A stretch of DNA of 64,000 nt from Alloalcanivorax xiamenensis (GCF_009846745.1 NZ_AQPF01000015.1:1-64000), one strand, 5' to 3'; numbered from the stretch's first letter, positions 18,124 to 27,042 are shown. A program made the numbers and translations. Notes: generated by a model not told the origin, from the sequence alone.

Positions 18124-19490
18124 ACTGGCTTCTCCGTGCCGCCGAAGATTCGGTGCAGATAGGGGTTAAGCATCCTGCCCTTGGGGTCGAAGTGACGACG
18201 CAATGCCAGGAAATCGTCGAAGCGCGGGTAAAGCCTGCGTAGTTGATCGGCGCCCAGACTGTGCAATTTGCCCCAGTGTGGCCGTCCGGCGTAACGATGG
18301 AAAACCGGTTCCACGGCATCGAACAGTGGGCGGTGATCCTGCTTGTAATACTGGTGCACGGAAATACTGGCGCCGGCCCGTTCGCTGAACATGGACAACA
18401 GGGTGTCATCGGCGGCGGTATAGCGGTACTCGATCGGAAAGAACACGTTGATGTCCTGATCTCGGATTCGCTCACATACCTCGCGCAGGCAGTCCAGGCC
18501 ATCGTCGGCGGGCACCGTGTACTCCATCTCATTGAACCGCACTGTGCGGCGATTGGCGTAGATCTGATGGGCCGGCCCCTGGCGTTCCTCATCGCTGACG
18601 AACAGCGTCACCAGTTTCTGCAGAGTGGCGGTGAGCCAGGGAGCCCGCAGGCTCAGCTCACAGACCATTTCCAGCAGATCATTGCTGTCATCCTGAAGCA
18701 GCGGCTGATCTTCCTGATCGGTGAGCTCCATGGTCTTGACGATGGCGGTGCGGCCAAGGGGGAAGGCGAAAAACTCGATATTGCGATAGCGGTCCCGATT
18801 GGCACCGACGAAGTCGATGGCGTTGTCCAGTGGCAGGGTCCAGGTATGTTCCCGCAAACGGTAGGCCGGCTCGCTATGCAGGGTGACCCGGGTCACCACC
18901 CCAAGGGCGCCGAGGCCACAACAGGCGGCCTGGAAAACGTCACCGTCCCGCGCGCTCAGGGACACCGTTTCACCATCCGGACGCACCACCCGCAATGCGC
19001 TTACCTGGGCGCTGAGGCAAGGCAGGGTGATGCCGGTGCCATGGGTGCCGGTGGCGATGGCACCGGCCAGGGACTGCAGGTTGATATCCGGTTCATTGCG
19101 GAAGCTGCGACCAGCCTGCCAGGCCTGGGCCGCCGCCGCGCCCAGCCGGGTGCCGGCACCGAAGGACAAGTGGCCGTTGTCGTCCTGGTCACTCAGGCCG
19201 TTGATGGCTTCCAGGGATATCAGGGTGTCATCGGTGGGCACAATGGGGCTGAAGGAGTGGCTACCGCCGAAGGCACGCACGGTGCCGCTGCTTTGGCGCA
19301 GCAAATCGATCAACTGGTCTTCGGCGGTCGGAAAGAGCAGTTGTTCCGGTGTCACGCTCTGGTTGCCGGACCAATTACTCCAGGACGGGGGTTGTCCGGC
19401 CCGGCCGCGGGCGGGAAGCGGCAGAACGGCGGCGCCGGTGGTGGTGAGCAGGGCCTTCAGCAGGGCGCGACGCGATAAGGGTGGCAACAT
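18120..19490 (-). CDS. Tat-exported FAD-linked oxidase, D-arabinono-1,4-lactone oxidase family
   Basis: A 456-residue protein with an N-terminal twin-arginine leader (LSRRALLKALLTTTGAAVL). A PCMH-type FAD domain follows, with RAFGGSHSFSP, GAGTRLG and GAIATGTHGTG. The C-terminal part has the ALO motif region HWGKLHS. The family oxidises sugar lactones or polyols (aldonolactone oxidases, alditol oxidase). The HWGK motif binds the substrate side of the flavin in known members. It is the first gene of a two-gene operon, with a perfect palindrome about 25 bases upstream of its start. The PLP enzyme follows with overlapping stop and start. Confidence 0.82.
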   Translation of the reverse strand: MLPPLSRRALLKALLTTTGAAVLPLPARGRAGQPPSWSNWSGNQSVTPEQLLFPTAEDQLIDLLRQSSGTVRAFGGSHSFSPIVPTDDTLISLEAINGLSDQDDNGHLSFGAGTRLGAAAAQAWQAGRSFRNEPDINLQSLAGAIATGTHGTGITLPCLSAQVSALRVVRPDGETVSLSARDGDVFQAACCGLGALGVVTRVTLHSEPAYRLREHTWTLPLDNAIDFVGANRDRYRNIEFFAFPLGRTAIVKTMELTDQEDQPLLQDDSNDLLEMVCELSLRAPWLTATLQKLVTLFVSDEERQGPAHQIYANRRTVRFNEMEYTVPADDGLDCLREVCERIRDQDINVFFPIEYRYTAADDTLLSMFSERAGASISVHQYYKQDHRPLFDAVEPVFHRYAGRPHWGKLHSLGADQLRRLYPRFDDFLALRRHFDPKGRMLNPYLHRIFGGTEKPV

Positions 19491-19514
19491 GAATGATCCT
19501 TACTGTTCTTTTTA

Positions 19515-19530
19515 TGGTACCAACGTACCA
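19515..19530. promoter_or_regulatory. Palindrome upstream of the FAD oxidase operon
   Basis: TGGTAC and GTACCA form perfect 6-bp arms around the spacer CAAC, in an AT-rich stretch 25 bases before the oxidase start. This position suits a repressor operator. No obvious dedicated regulator gene adjoins it. Confidence 0.45.
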
Positions 19531-19600
19531 CAAAAGAGGCTCTGCATGTCAACGTAAGGCTTTCACGGCATTGGCGGCCTCGGCCGCGGGTAATGGTATC

Positions 19601-20527
19601 TCAGGGATAGCGGACGCCGGTGAGTGCTTCGGATTGCTCCCACAAGCGTGCCGCATCGGCGGCGTCACGGGCCCGCTGGCTGGGGTGGACCAGTGTGGGC
19701 GGGCCCACGGCTTCCCTGAGGTAAGCAGGGCCGTAGTAGCCGCCGCCCTGAACCTGTGGGCTGGTGGCGGCATAGAGGGTGGGGGCGGCGCCGCGGGCGG
19801 CGCTCTGGGTGAACAGGGGCCACAGCCAGCGGGCAACATAGCCGACCCCGAACGGACTCTCCCGGGCAACCCCGGACTCCGCCAGATTGGTGCTGGCGAG
19901 CCCCGGGTGACAGGCTACGGAGAGCGTTTCCGCTTCCGTCGCGCGCAAGCGCCGCTCCAGTTCCAGAGCGAACACCAGATTCGCCAGCTTGGCCTGGGCA
20001 TAGGCCCGTTGCCGGCCATAGCGGCCGTCCAGTTGCAGGTTATCCAGGTGCAGACGTCCGGCTTTGTGAGCCAGGCTGCTGACGGTGACGATGCGGGAAT
20101 CCGGTACTTCGCGCAGGGCCGGTAACAACAGACCGGTCAAGGCGAAGTGGCCCAGGTGATTGACGCCGAGCTGGCGCTCAAAACCATCCTCGGTGTGGCC
20201 CTGGCGCAGCCACATGACGCCGGCGTTGTTGATCAGCAGATCCAGGCGTGAGTAACGCTCGCGCAGCGTATCGGCGGCGCGACGCACGCTGTCGAGGCTG
20301 GCCAGATCCAGTGCCACGATCTGTACTTCGCCGCGCCCGCCGGTCTGTTCCCGGATTCGTTCCCGGGCGGCTTCCGCCTTGGTCGGATTACGACAGGCCA
20401 TCACCACCCGCGCCCCCTTGTCGGCCAGCGCCAGGGCGGTTTCGAAGCCGATGCCGCTGTTGGCGCCGGTAATCACCACGGTGCGGGCCTGTTGGTCCGG
20501 AATGTCTTGCGGGCTCCAGCTCATCAT
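19601..20527 (-). CDS. Short-chain dehydrogenase/reductase (retinol dehydrogenase-like)
   Basis: This 308-residue SDR has the cofactor motif TGANSGIG (residues 20-27), ACRNP after the second strand (favouring NADPH), LINNAGVM and the catalytic Tyr-x-x-x-Lys in YAQAK. Length and motifs match the retinol-dehydrogenase/oxidoreductase subgroup. A GGAGG site precedes two adjacent ATG codons; either could be used. The gene starts 22 bases after ubiD and is probably cotranscribed with it. Substrate unknown. Confidence 0.82.
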   Translation of the reverse strand: MMSWSPQDIPDQQARTVVITGANSGIGFETALALADKGARVVMACRNPTKAEAARERIREQTGGRGEVQIVALDLASLDSVRRAADTLRERYSRLDLLINNAGVMWLRQGHTEDGFERQLGVNHLGHFALTGLLLPALREVPDSRIVTVSSLAHKAGRLHLDNLQLDGRYGRQRAYAQAKLANLVFALELERRLRATEAETLSVACHPGLASTNLAESGVARESPFGVGYVARWLWPLFTQSAARGAAPTLYAATSPQVQGGGYYGPAYLREAVGPPTLVHPSQRARDAADAARLWEQSEALTGVRYP

Positions 20528-20549
20528 CGCATCCTCCGGGGACAGATCG

Positions 20550-22016
20550 CTAATTGATGCCGAGGCTGTCCCAGATTTCGTCCACCCGTGCTTTCACGGT
20601 TTCGCTCATGGTAATGGCGCGGCCCCATTCCCTGTCGGTCTCGCCGGGCCATTTGCTGGTGGCGTCCAGTCCCATCTTCGAGCCCAGTCCCGCCACCGGG
20701 GAGGCGAAATCCAGATAGTCGATGGGCGTATTGTCCACCAATACGGTATCGCGCCGGGGGTCCATGCGGGTGGTGATCGCCCAGATCACATCCTTCCAAT
20801 CGCGGGCATTGACGTCATCGTCGCAGACAATGACGAATTTGGTGTACATGAACTGCCGCAGGAACGACCACACCCCCATCATTACCCGCTTGGCATGGCC
20901 GGGGTACTGCTTCTTCATGGTCACCACCGCCATGCGGTAGGAGCAGCCTTCCGGCGGCAAGTAGAAGTCCTCGATCTCCGGGAATTGCTTCTTCAGGATC
21001 GGTACGAAAATCTCGTTCATCGCCAAGCCCAGCACCGCCGGCTCATCCGGGGGGCGGCCGGTGTAGGTGCTGTGATAGATCGGGTCGCGGCGGTGGGTGA
21101 TGCGTTCTACCGTGAACACCGGGAAACGCTCCACCTCATTGTAATAGCCGGTGTGATCGCCGAAGGGGCCCTCGTCGGCGTATTCGTTGGGATGGATGTG
21201 GCCTTCCAGCACGAACTCGGCGCTGGCGGGAACCTGCAGGTCCGAACCGATGGCTTTGATCAGCTCGGTCTTACCGCCGCGCAATAGTCCGGCGAAAGCG
21301 TACTCACTGAGAGTATCCGGTACCGGTGTCACCGCGCCGAGGATGGTGGCCGGATCGGCGCCCAGCGCCACCGCCACCGGGAACGGTTTCCCCGGGTGGG
21401 CCTGGCGCCATTCCTGGAAGTCCAGGGCGCCGCCACGATGGCTCAGCCAGCGCATGATCAGCTTGTTGCGGCCGATCAGTTGCTGGCGGTAGATGCCCAG
21501 ATTCTGGCGTTCCTTGTTGGGCCCCCGGGTGATCACCAGCGGCCAGGTCACCAACGGGCCGGCGTCCTCCGGCCAGCAGGTCTGGATCGGCAGTTGGAAC
21601 AGGTCCACGTCGCCGCCTTCAAGGACCTGTTCCTGGCAGGGCGCGCTGCTCAGCAGCTTCGGCCCCATGCTCAGGACCTTGCGGAAGATCGGCAGTTTGC
21701 TCCAGGCGTCACGGAATCCCTTGGGTGGCTCCGGTTCCTTGAGAAAAGCCAGCAATTCACCCAGTTCACGCAACTCCGCGACGGAATCCCGGCCCATGCC
21801 CAGGGCCACGCGCCGTTCAGTGCCGAACAGGTTGCCCAAAACCGGAATCGAGAACCCCTTGGGGTTTTCGAACAGCAAAGCCGGGCCGCCGGCTTTGAGA
21901 GTGCGGTCGCAGATTTCGGTCATCTCCAGGCGTGGATCCACGGCGGCCTTGATCCGCTTCAGTTCGCCATGTTGTTCCAGTTGCTGAATGAAGTCGCGCA
22001 GATCGCGGTATTTCAT
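20550..22016 (-). CDS. ubiD: 4-hydroxy-3-polyprenylbenzoate decarboxylase UbiD
   Basis: A 488-residue protein matching the ubiquinone-pathway decarboxylase UbiD, which uses prenylated FMN supplied by UbiX. Conserved parts include DLRDFIQQLEQHGELKRI at the start, the cofactor-binding IYRQQLIGRNKLIMRW, the E-x-x-N region and GPFGDHTGYY. Near the C-terminus are DDVNARDWKDVIWAI and ATSKWPGE. The ATG at 22016 gives the standard N-terminus MKYRDL. In Pseudomonas ubiD is close to rho; here about 5 kb of other genes separate them. The SDR at 19601 follows closely. Confidence 0.95.
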   Translation of the reverse strand: MKYRDLRDFIQQLEQHGELKRIKAAVDPRLEMTEICDRTLKAGGPALLFENPKGFSIPVLGNLFGTERRVALGMGRDSVAELRELGELLAFLKEPEPPKGFRDAWSKLPIFRKVLSMGPKLLSSAPCQEQVLEGGDVDLFQLPIQTCWPEDAGPLVTWPLVITRGPNKERQNLGIYRQQLIGRNKLIMRWLSHRGGALDFQEWRQAHPGKPFPVAVALGADPATILGAVTPVPDTLSEYAFAGLLRGGKTELIKAIGSDLQVPASAEFVLEGHIHPNEYADEGPFGDHTGYYNEVERFPVFTVERITHRRDPIYHSTYTGRPPDEPAVLGLAMNEIFVPILKKQFPEIEDFYLPPEGCSYRMAVVTMKKQYPGHAKRVMMGVWSFLRQFMYTKFVIVCDDDVNARDWKDVIWAITTRMDPRRDTVLVDNTPIDYLDFASPVAGLGSKMGLDATSKWPGETDREWGRAITMSETVKARVDEIWDSLGIN

Positions 22017-22128
22017 GGGTGATTTACTTTTCCGGTCAAAGTGATAGAAAAATGTGAACACTATGTTGCCACAGTCCGGGTGTACAATAACGCTTCATAC
22101 GCCGTCACCCACAACGGGAGGATGAATC

Positions 22129-23046
22129 GTGGCATGGTTATGGTCAGGGAAGATGCTGGTGCTGTACACCTTCATCGTGTGCGGGACCTATGTGCACTTC
22201 CGCGGTCGGATCCGGCATTCATTCAGCCGCCAGTTGTTGGATCATTCCACCATCATGGGGCCCTATAACTGCTTCGTTTACGCCACCAGTGATGTGGACA
22301 ATACCCCGTTGCTGGATCGTTCCGCCTTCCCCGATCTGGATCTGCTGCGCGACAACTGGGAAGTATTCCGCGACGAGGCCATGAGGCTGTTCGACGAGGG
22401 TTATATTCGCCAGGCCGCCAGCGATAATGATCTGGCGTTTCATTCGTTTTTCCGTACCGGCTGGAAACGCTTCTATCTCAAATGGTACGACGATTCCCAA
22501 CCTTCCGCCGAGGCGCTCTGCCCCCGTTCGGTGGCGCTGGTCAACCAGGTGCCCAGCGTCAACGCCGCCATGTTCGCGATGCTGCCCGCCGGCGCCAAGC
22601 TGGGAAAACACCGTGACCCGTTCGCGGGCTCCCTGCGTTACCACCTGGGCCTGGTGACCCCCAACGACGATCGTTGCGCGATTTACGTCGACGGCGAGCG
22701 GCACGTCTGGCACGACGGCGAGGACGTGGTGTTCGATGAGACCTTCATCCATTGGGCGGAAAACAACACCGATCAGGATCGGCTGATTCTGTTTTGCGAT
22801 GTGGAGCGTCCGCTACGCTACCGGTTCGCCACGGCGATTAACCGGATATTCAAGAACGTGGTAGTGCGCGCCACCAGCACGGAAAATGTGGAAGGCGACC
22901 GCGTTGGTGTCTTGAACAAGGTCTTTGACGTGGTTTACAAGGCCCGGGCCAAAGCCAAGGATCTGAAAAAGCGCAACCGCGGTCTCTACTATATTCTCAA
23001 GTGGCTGATGATCGGAGCCTTGTTCTACTGGCTGTTCGTCCGCTGA
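22129..23046 (+). CDS. lpxO: Lipid A 2-hydroxylase LpxO (aspartyl/asparaginyl beta-hydroxylase family)
   Basis: This 305-residue protein fits LpxO, a 2-oxoglutarate/Fe(II) enzyme that hydroxylates a lipid A acyl chain at the inner membrane. A hydrophobic N-terminal segment (residues 3-22) and a C-terminal one (about 287-303) flank the catalytic domain. The iron ligands are in KHRDPF and the later HWAENNT. It starts with GTG at 22129 preceded by GGGAGG, with no better ATG in frame. It is divergent from ubiD and followed by phoX, from which it is separated by a hairpin and a Pho box. Confidence 0.9.
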   Translation: MAWLWSGKMLVLYTFIVCGTYVHFRGRIRHSFSRQLLDHSTIMGPYNCFVYATSDVDNTPLLDRSAFPDLDLLRDNWEVFRDEAMRLFDEGYIRQAASDNDLAFHSFFRTGWKRFYLKWYDDSQPSAEALCPRSVALVNQVPSVNAAMFAMLPAGAKLGKHRDPFAGSLRYHLGLVTPNDDRCAIYVDGERHVWHDGEDVVFDETFIHWAENNTDQDRLILFCDVERPLRYRFATAINRIFKNVVVRATSTENVEGDRVGVLNKVFDVVYKARAKAKDLKKRNRGLYYILKWLMIGALFYWLFVR

Positions 23047-23063
23047 ATCCGGCTGCAACGTCT

Positions 23064-23092
23064 CTGTCATGAAACTGGCACGATTCCGACAT
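23064..23092 (+). promoter_or_regulatory. Three-repeat Pho box upstream of phoX
   Basis: Three 7-base direct repeats spaced 11 bases apart read CTGTCAT, CTGGCAC and CCGACAT. The first equals the PhoB half-site and the others retain its core. The site lies about 105 bases before phoX, as expected for phosphate-starvation control. Confidence 0.7.
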
Positions 23093-23098
23093 CGTGCC
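23077..23098. terminator. Perfect hairpin overlapping the Pho box
   Basis: GGCACGAT and ATCGTGCC form perfect 8-bp arms around TCCGAC, 30 bases after the lpxO stop. There is no T run, so it may be a weak terminator for lpxO or a second operator. Confidence 0.35.
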
Positions 23099-23196
23099 TT
23101 CACCTCTCCTGCCTAGCCTCCTAGCGAACCCAGGCTCGCCCCGCGCGTCGGCATGCCGGTCGCGCGGGTCCCAGGAACTCCAGAGAGGCGACGATC

Positions 23197-25251
23197 ATGT
23201 CTGACAAAGTCGTGGATAGAACGATCGAGAACAACCCCGAAGAACCGGTATCCAACTTCACTTCCAATCGCTATTTCGCCGATATCATCCAGGCCCGTTA
23301 CTCCCGGCGCACCATGCTCAAGGGCTCTCTGGGCGCCGCCGCCGTGACGTTCCTGGGGGCGGGCCTGGTCGGCTGCGGGGGTGACAGTGACAACGACGAT
23401 GATAATGGTGGCGATGGTGGTGACGGCACCCCGCCGCGCCTGTCCTTCGACGCCATCGCCACCAGCCGCCAGGATGCGGTGGTGGTGCCCGAGGGGTATA
23501 CCGCCAAGGCGTTCGTGCCCTGGGGAACACCGATTCTCGGTAGCTATCCGGCTTATATGGATGACGGCGGCAACACCGGTGCCGATCAGTCCATGCAGGT
23601 GGGTATGCACCATGACGGCATGCATTTCTTCCCCTTGGAAGGCAGCTCCGAGCATGGCTTGCTGGTGATGAATCACGAGTATGTTGATCAAATCACCCTG
23701 CACCCCAATGGCCCGTCGGAGGGGCCTCGTCCGCTTGATGAAGTGCGCAAGGAAATGGCCGCCCATGGGGTGTCGGTCATTGAAGTACAGAAAAGCAGCA
23801 ACGGTGATTGGGAAGTGGTGCCTTCCGCTTTGAACCGCCGTATCAACGCGTTTACCGTGATGGCGCTGCGTGGCCCCGCACGCGGTCATGACCTGGTGAA
23901 GACCGCCTTCTCTCCGGAAGGAACCCGTACCCGGGGCACCATCAATAACTGCGCCAATGGCTTCACGCCCTGGGGCACCTACCTGACCTGTGAGGAGAAC
24001 TGGCCGGGTTATTTCCATGTGCGGATGGATCCGCAGCCCCGTCATTTGGCCCGTTACGGTGTCACTGGCTGGCAGGGATACCATTGGTACGACGTTCTGG
24101 ACGAGGACAGTGATCTGTACACCCGGTTCCAGCCCAGCGAATCCGGTGACGATGCTACCCAGGATTTTCGCAACGAGCCCAACGGCTTCGGCTGGATCGT
24201 TGAGATCGACCCTCACGATCCGGACGCCATGCCGATCAAACGGACCGCATTGGGGCGTTTCTCCCACGAAGGGGTGGTGTTCGCCGAGCCCAAGGTGGGC
24301 GAGCCGATGGTGTTCTACTCCGGTGACGATGCCCGTTTTGAATACATCTACAAGTTCGTTTCCAAGAATCTGTATCAGGAAGGGATGACCGGCAACGATC
24401 TGATGGACGAAGGCATCCTGTACGTGGCCCGTTTCAATGACGACGGCAGCGGTGAATGGCTGCCTCTGTCCATGGGGGATGACGGCTTCGTCGCCAAAAT
24501 GAACGCCGCGGTGGGCACCACCGTAGGCAGCATCGAATTCGATGAGCCGTTCGCGGATCAGGGCGAGCTTCTGATCAATACCCGTCTGGCGGCGGACATT
24601 GCCGGTGCCACCCGCATGGATCGCCCGGAGTGGGGCGCGGTGTGTCCGCGTACCGGCATGGTGTACTTCACGCTGACCAACAATTCCAATCGCACGGAAG
24701 ACGATACCGACGCGGCCAACCCGAGAGCGGCCAACCAGGTGGGCCAGATCATTCGCTGGCAGGAAGATGGCGCGGCCTCGGCCTCCACCTTCCAATGGGA
24801 TCTGTTCGCGCTGGGTGGCCACCTCGAGGGCTCCGAGCAGGAGGGGCGCAGTCTGGTGGCCGATGCCGCGCTGACCGCGGAGAACATCTTCTCCTGCCCG
24901 GATGGGTTGTGGTTCGACGGCCGTGGTCTGCTGTGGATTCAGACCGATATGTCCGGTTCCATGCAGGACGGTTCCAGCGACCATGGGGATTTCGGCAATA
25001 ACCAGATGCTGGTGGCGGAACCGGATACCGGCCTGATCAAGCGCTTCCTGGTCGGGCCGACGGAGTGCGAGGTCACCGGCATTACCATGACGCCGGACCA
25101 TAAGACGCTGTTCGTCAACATCCAGCATCCCGGTGATCGCTCCGAGCCGGGTGACTTCACCAGCCACTGGCCGGATGGGGGCAGCAGCCGGCCGCGCTCC
25201 TCCACGGTGGTGGTCACCCGCGATGATGGCGGGGAGATCGGCATCGCCTGA
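23197..25251 (+). CDS. phoX: Alkaline phosphatase PhoX
   Basis: This 684-residue protein matches the PhoX/DUF839 family of calcium- and iron-dependent phosphatases that release phosphate from organic esters outside the cytoplasm. It has the long N-terminal region typical of PhoX, then a twin-arginine motif YSRRTMLKGS (Arg37-Arg38). A lipobox-like LVGC (Cys60) suggests a lipid anchor, followed by a Gly/Asp-rich linker. Family stretches include FTPWGTYLTCEENWPGYF, GRFSHEGVVF and IQTDMSG. A Pho box precedes the gene. A GC-rich hairpin follows it. Confidence 0.93.
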   Translation: MSDKVVDRTIENNPEEPVSNFTSNRYFADIIQARYSRRTMLKGSLGAAAVTFLGAGLVGCGGDSDNDDDNGGDGGDGTPPRLSFDAIATSRQDAVVVPEGYTAKAFVPWGTPILGSYPAYMDDGGNTGADQSMQVGMHHDGMHFFPLEGSSEHGLLVMNHEYVDQITLHPNGPSEGPRPLDEVRKEMAAHGVSVIEVQKSSNGDWEVVPSALNRRINAFTVMALRGPARGHDLVKTAFSPEGTRTRGTINNCANGFTPWGTYLTCEENWPGYFHVRMDPQPRHLARYGVTGWQGYHWYDVLDEDSDLYTRFQPSESGDDATQDFRNEPNGFGWIVEIDPHDPDAMPIKRTALGRFSHEGVVFAEPKVGEPMVFYSGDDARFEYIYKFVSKNLYQEGMTGNDLMDEGILYVARFNDDGSGEWLPLSMGDDGFVAKMNAAVGTTVGSIEFDEPFADQGELLINTRLAADIAGATRMDRPEWGAVCPRTGMVYFTLTNNSNRTEDDTDAANPRAANQVGQIIRWQEDGAASASTFQWDLFALGGHLEGSEQEGRSLVADAALTAENIFSCPDGLWFDGRGLLWIQTDMSGSMQDGSSDHGDFGNNQMLVAEPDTGLIKRFLVGPTECEVTGITMTPDHKTLFVNIQHPGDRSEPGDFTSHWPDGGSSRPRSSTVVVTRDDGGEIGIA

Positions 25252-25277
25252 TCGGAAGAGGTCTCTTGCCAGCCGCG

Positions 25278-25298
25278 ACGCCCCGCTTGCCGGGGCGT
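25278..25298. terminator. GC-rich hairpin between phoX and the LysR gene
   Basis: ACGCCCCG and CGGGGCGT form perfect 8-bp arms with a 5-base loop, 26 bases after phoX and just before the convergent LysR stop. The T run is poor, but the position suits a bidirectional terminator. Confidence 0.5.
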
Positions 25299-25311
25299 TG
25301 CTGCTTCTGGG

Positions 25312-26217
25312 TCAGCGTTCCTCGAAGGACTGGTAGAACAAAGCCAGTTCGTCGATCAGGGTCCGCACCGCCGGCAGCAGCCCCCGCCGTGATGGAAACA
25401 CCGCGTGGATGATATCCCGGCGCGGTGCCCAGTCCGGCAGCAGATGAATCAGACTGCCTTCTTCCAACTGCTGGCGCACGGCCAGCAGCGGTAACTGCAC
25501 CACGCCCACTCCCGCCACCGCGGCCCGGCGCAAGGCGATCATGTCGGTGGTGACGAAGCGGGGATGGTGAGGCACGGTGGCTTTGTGTTCACCGGGGCCG
25601 TACAGCACCCAGACATAGCTGGGTTGCGGACTACTCAGTGCCAGACTGGGCCATTCGCCCAGGGCCTCTGGCGCTGCCGGCAGCCCGTGGCGTGCCACCA
25701 GTGCCGGCCCGGCCACCATTGCCGGGTGGCGGTCCGACAGCACCTTCAGCACCAGATCGCTGTCTTCCAATGGCGGTGGCCGTACCCGGATCGCCACATC
25801 GATGCCCTCGTTGATCACATCCACGCGCCGGTTGGTGGCTTCCAGATGTACGGTGATCTCCGGATAACGGGTCATGAAATCGGCCAGGAAGGTGCCGATG
25901 TGCACGTGCAGAAGGGTGACCGGACAGGTCAGCCGGATCACGCCTCTGGGGCTGGCCCGAACACTATCAATGGCGTCCTGGGCCGCCTCCGCTTCCACCA
26001 GCATGGCCTTGCAGTGGTCGTAGTAGGTGCGCCCGATTTCCGTGACGGAGAAGTGCCGGGTGGAGCGGTGTAGCAGGCGCACGCCCAGGCGTTCCTCCAG
26101 CGCCGCCACGCGTCGGCTGAGTTTTGATTTGGGCTGTCCGATGGCGCGGCCGGCGGGGGCGAAACCGCCGTGCTCCACGGTCTTCACGTAGTAATAGAGG
26201 TCGTTGAGGTTTTCCAA
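25312..26217 (-). CDS. LysR-family transcriptional regulator
   Basis: A 301-residue LysR-type regulator. The N-terminal helix-turn-helix reads NLNDLYYYVKTVEHGGFAPAGRAIGQPKSKLSRRVAALE when split around residues 3-42. It belongs to the CrgA-like subgroup, with the effector domain from about residue 90. No ATG fits the family start, so TTG at 26217 (giving MENLNDL) is the best choice. It is divergent from the YcaC-like hydrolase gene, its likely target. A perfect 18-bp palindrome lies 16 bases upstream of the start. Confidence 0.85.
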   Translation of the reverse strand: MENLNDLYYYVKTVEHGGFAPAGRAIGQPKSKLSRRVAALEERLGVRLLHRSTRHFSVTEIGRTYYDHCKAMLVEAEAAQDAIDSVRASPRGVIRLTCPVTLLHVHIGTFLADFMTRYPEITVHLEATNRRVDVINEGIDVAIRVRPPPLEDSDLVLKVLSDRHPAMVAGPALVARHGLPAAPEALGEWPSLALSSPQPSYVWVLYGPGEHKATVPHHPRFVTTDMIALRRAAVAGVGVVQLPLLAVRQQLEEGSLIHLLPDWAPRRDIIHAVFPSRRGLLPAVRTLIDELALFYQSFEER

Positions 26218-26232
26218 AATCAGGCTCGCTAC

Positions 26233-26250
26233 TGTTCCAGTAATGGAACA
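26233..26250. promoter_or_regulatory. Palindrome upstream of the LysR gene
   Basis: TGTTCCA and TGGAACA form perfect 7-bp arms around GTAA, 16 bases before the proposed TTG start. A T-N11-A pattern is contained in it, typical of LysR operators, so autorepression is plausible. Confidence 0.55.
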
Positions 26251-26305
26251 CTGAATGGCAATTTTGCTATCTACACGGCTTGGAGTCCTATTAATAGCAT
26301 GATCG

Positions 26306-26334
26306 TCAAGATGTTCGCACTCGCGACATCTTGA
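26306..26334. promoter_or_regulatory. Second inverted repeat in the LysR/hydrolase intergenic region
   Basis: TCAAGATGT and ACATCTTGA form perfect 9-bp arms separated by 11 bases. It lies 67 bases before the hydrolase start and could be an activation site for LysR or a site for another regulator. Confidence 0.45.
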
Positions 26335-26400
26335 TCCTTCGACGAGGTTGTCGACAGCGATAACCCAACGGGCAAGACAAACCAATTGAGGAGATTGATC

Positions 26401-27027
26401 ATGGGTAAGCAATACAACCGTTTGAATAAAGACGATGCCGCCGTGTTATTGGTTGATCATCAGGCGGGCTTGTTGTCGCTGGTTCGGGACATCGAGCCGG
26501 ACAAGTTCAATAACAACGTGCTGGCACTGGCGGATCTGGCCAAGTACTTCAATCTGCCCACCATCCTGACCACCAGCTTCGAGGACGGTCCCAATGGCCC
26601 GCTGATCCCGGAGTTGAAAGCACTGTTTCCGGAAGCGCCGTACATCGCCCGGCCGGGTCAGATCAATGCCTGGGATAACGAGGATTTCGTCAAGGCGGTG
26701 AAAGCCACCGGCAAGAAGCAGCTGATCATCGCGGGCGTGGTGACGGAGGTCTGTGTGGCCTTTCCCGCGCTGTCGGCGCTGGAGGAGGACTTCGAGGTGT
26801 TCGTGGTCACCGACGCTTCCGGCACCTTTGATCCGCTTACCCGGGACGCGGCCTGGGATCGGATGTCCGCCGCCGGTGCTCAGCTGATGACCTGGTTCGG
26901 TACCGCCTGCGAATTGCACCGGGACTGGCGTAATGATGTTGAAGGTCTGGGGACGTTGTTCTCGAAACATATTCCGGATTACCGGAATCTGATGACCAGC
27001 TACAACACGCTCACCGCCGGCAAATAA
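26401..27027 (+). CDS. YcaC-like isochorismatase-family hydrolase
   Basis: This 208-residue protein belongs to the isochorismatase-like cysteine hydrolases, closest to YcaC. The catalytic Asp is in LLVDHQAGLL, a Lys lies in the middle, and the catalytic Cys is in VVTEVCVAFPALSA. The ATG at 26401 follows GAGGAG. It is divergent from a LysR regulator and ends at a strong terminator. The physiological substrate of YcaC proteins is not established. Confidence 0.87.
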   Translation: MGKQYNRLNKDDAAVLLVDHQAGLLSLVRDIEPDKFNNNVLALADLAKYFNLPTILTTSFEDGPNGPLIPELKALFPEAPYIARPGQINAWDNEDFVKAVKATGKKQLIIAGVVTEVCVAFPALSALEEDFEVFVVTDASGTFDPLTRDAAWDRMSAAGAQLMTWFGTACELHRDWRNDVEGLGTLFSKHIPDYRNLMTSYNTLTAGK

Positions 27028-27042
27028 CCCGGTATGAAAACA

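Noticed and set aside
18243..19478. Long open frame antisense to the FAD oxidase
   Set aside because: It has no family motif and the minus strand encodes an intact ALO-type protein.
23113..25167. A 684-residue open frame antisense to phoX
   Set aside because: The plus-strand protein is clearly PhoX with Tat and lipobox motifs; the antisense frame is an artefact of high GC and has no recognisable motifs.
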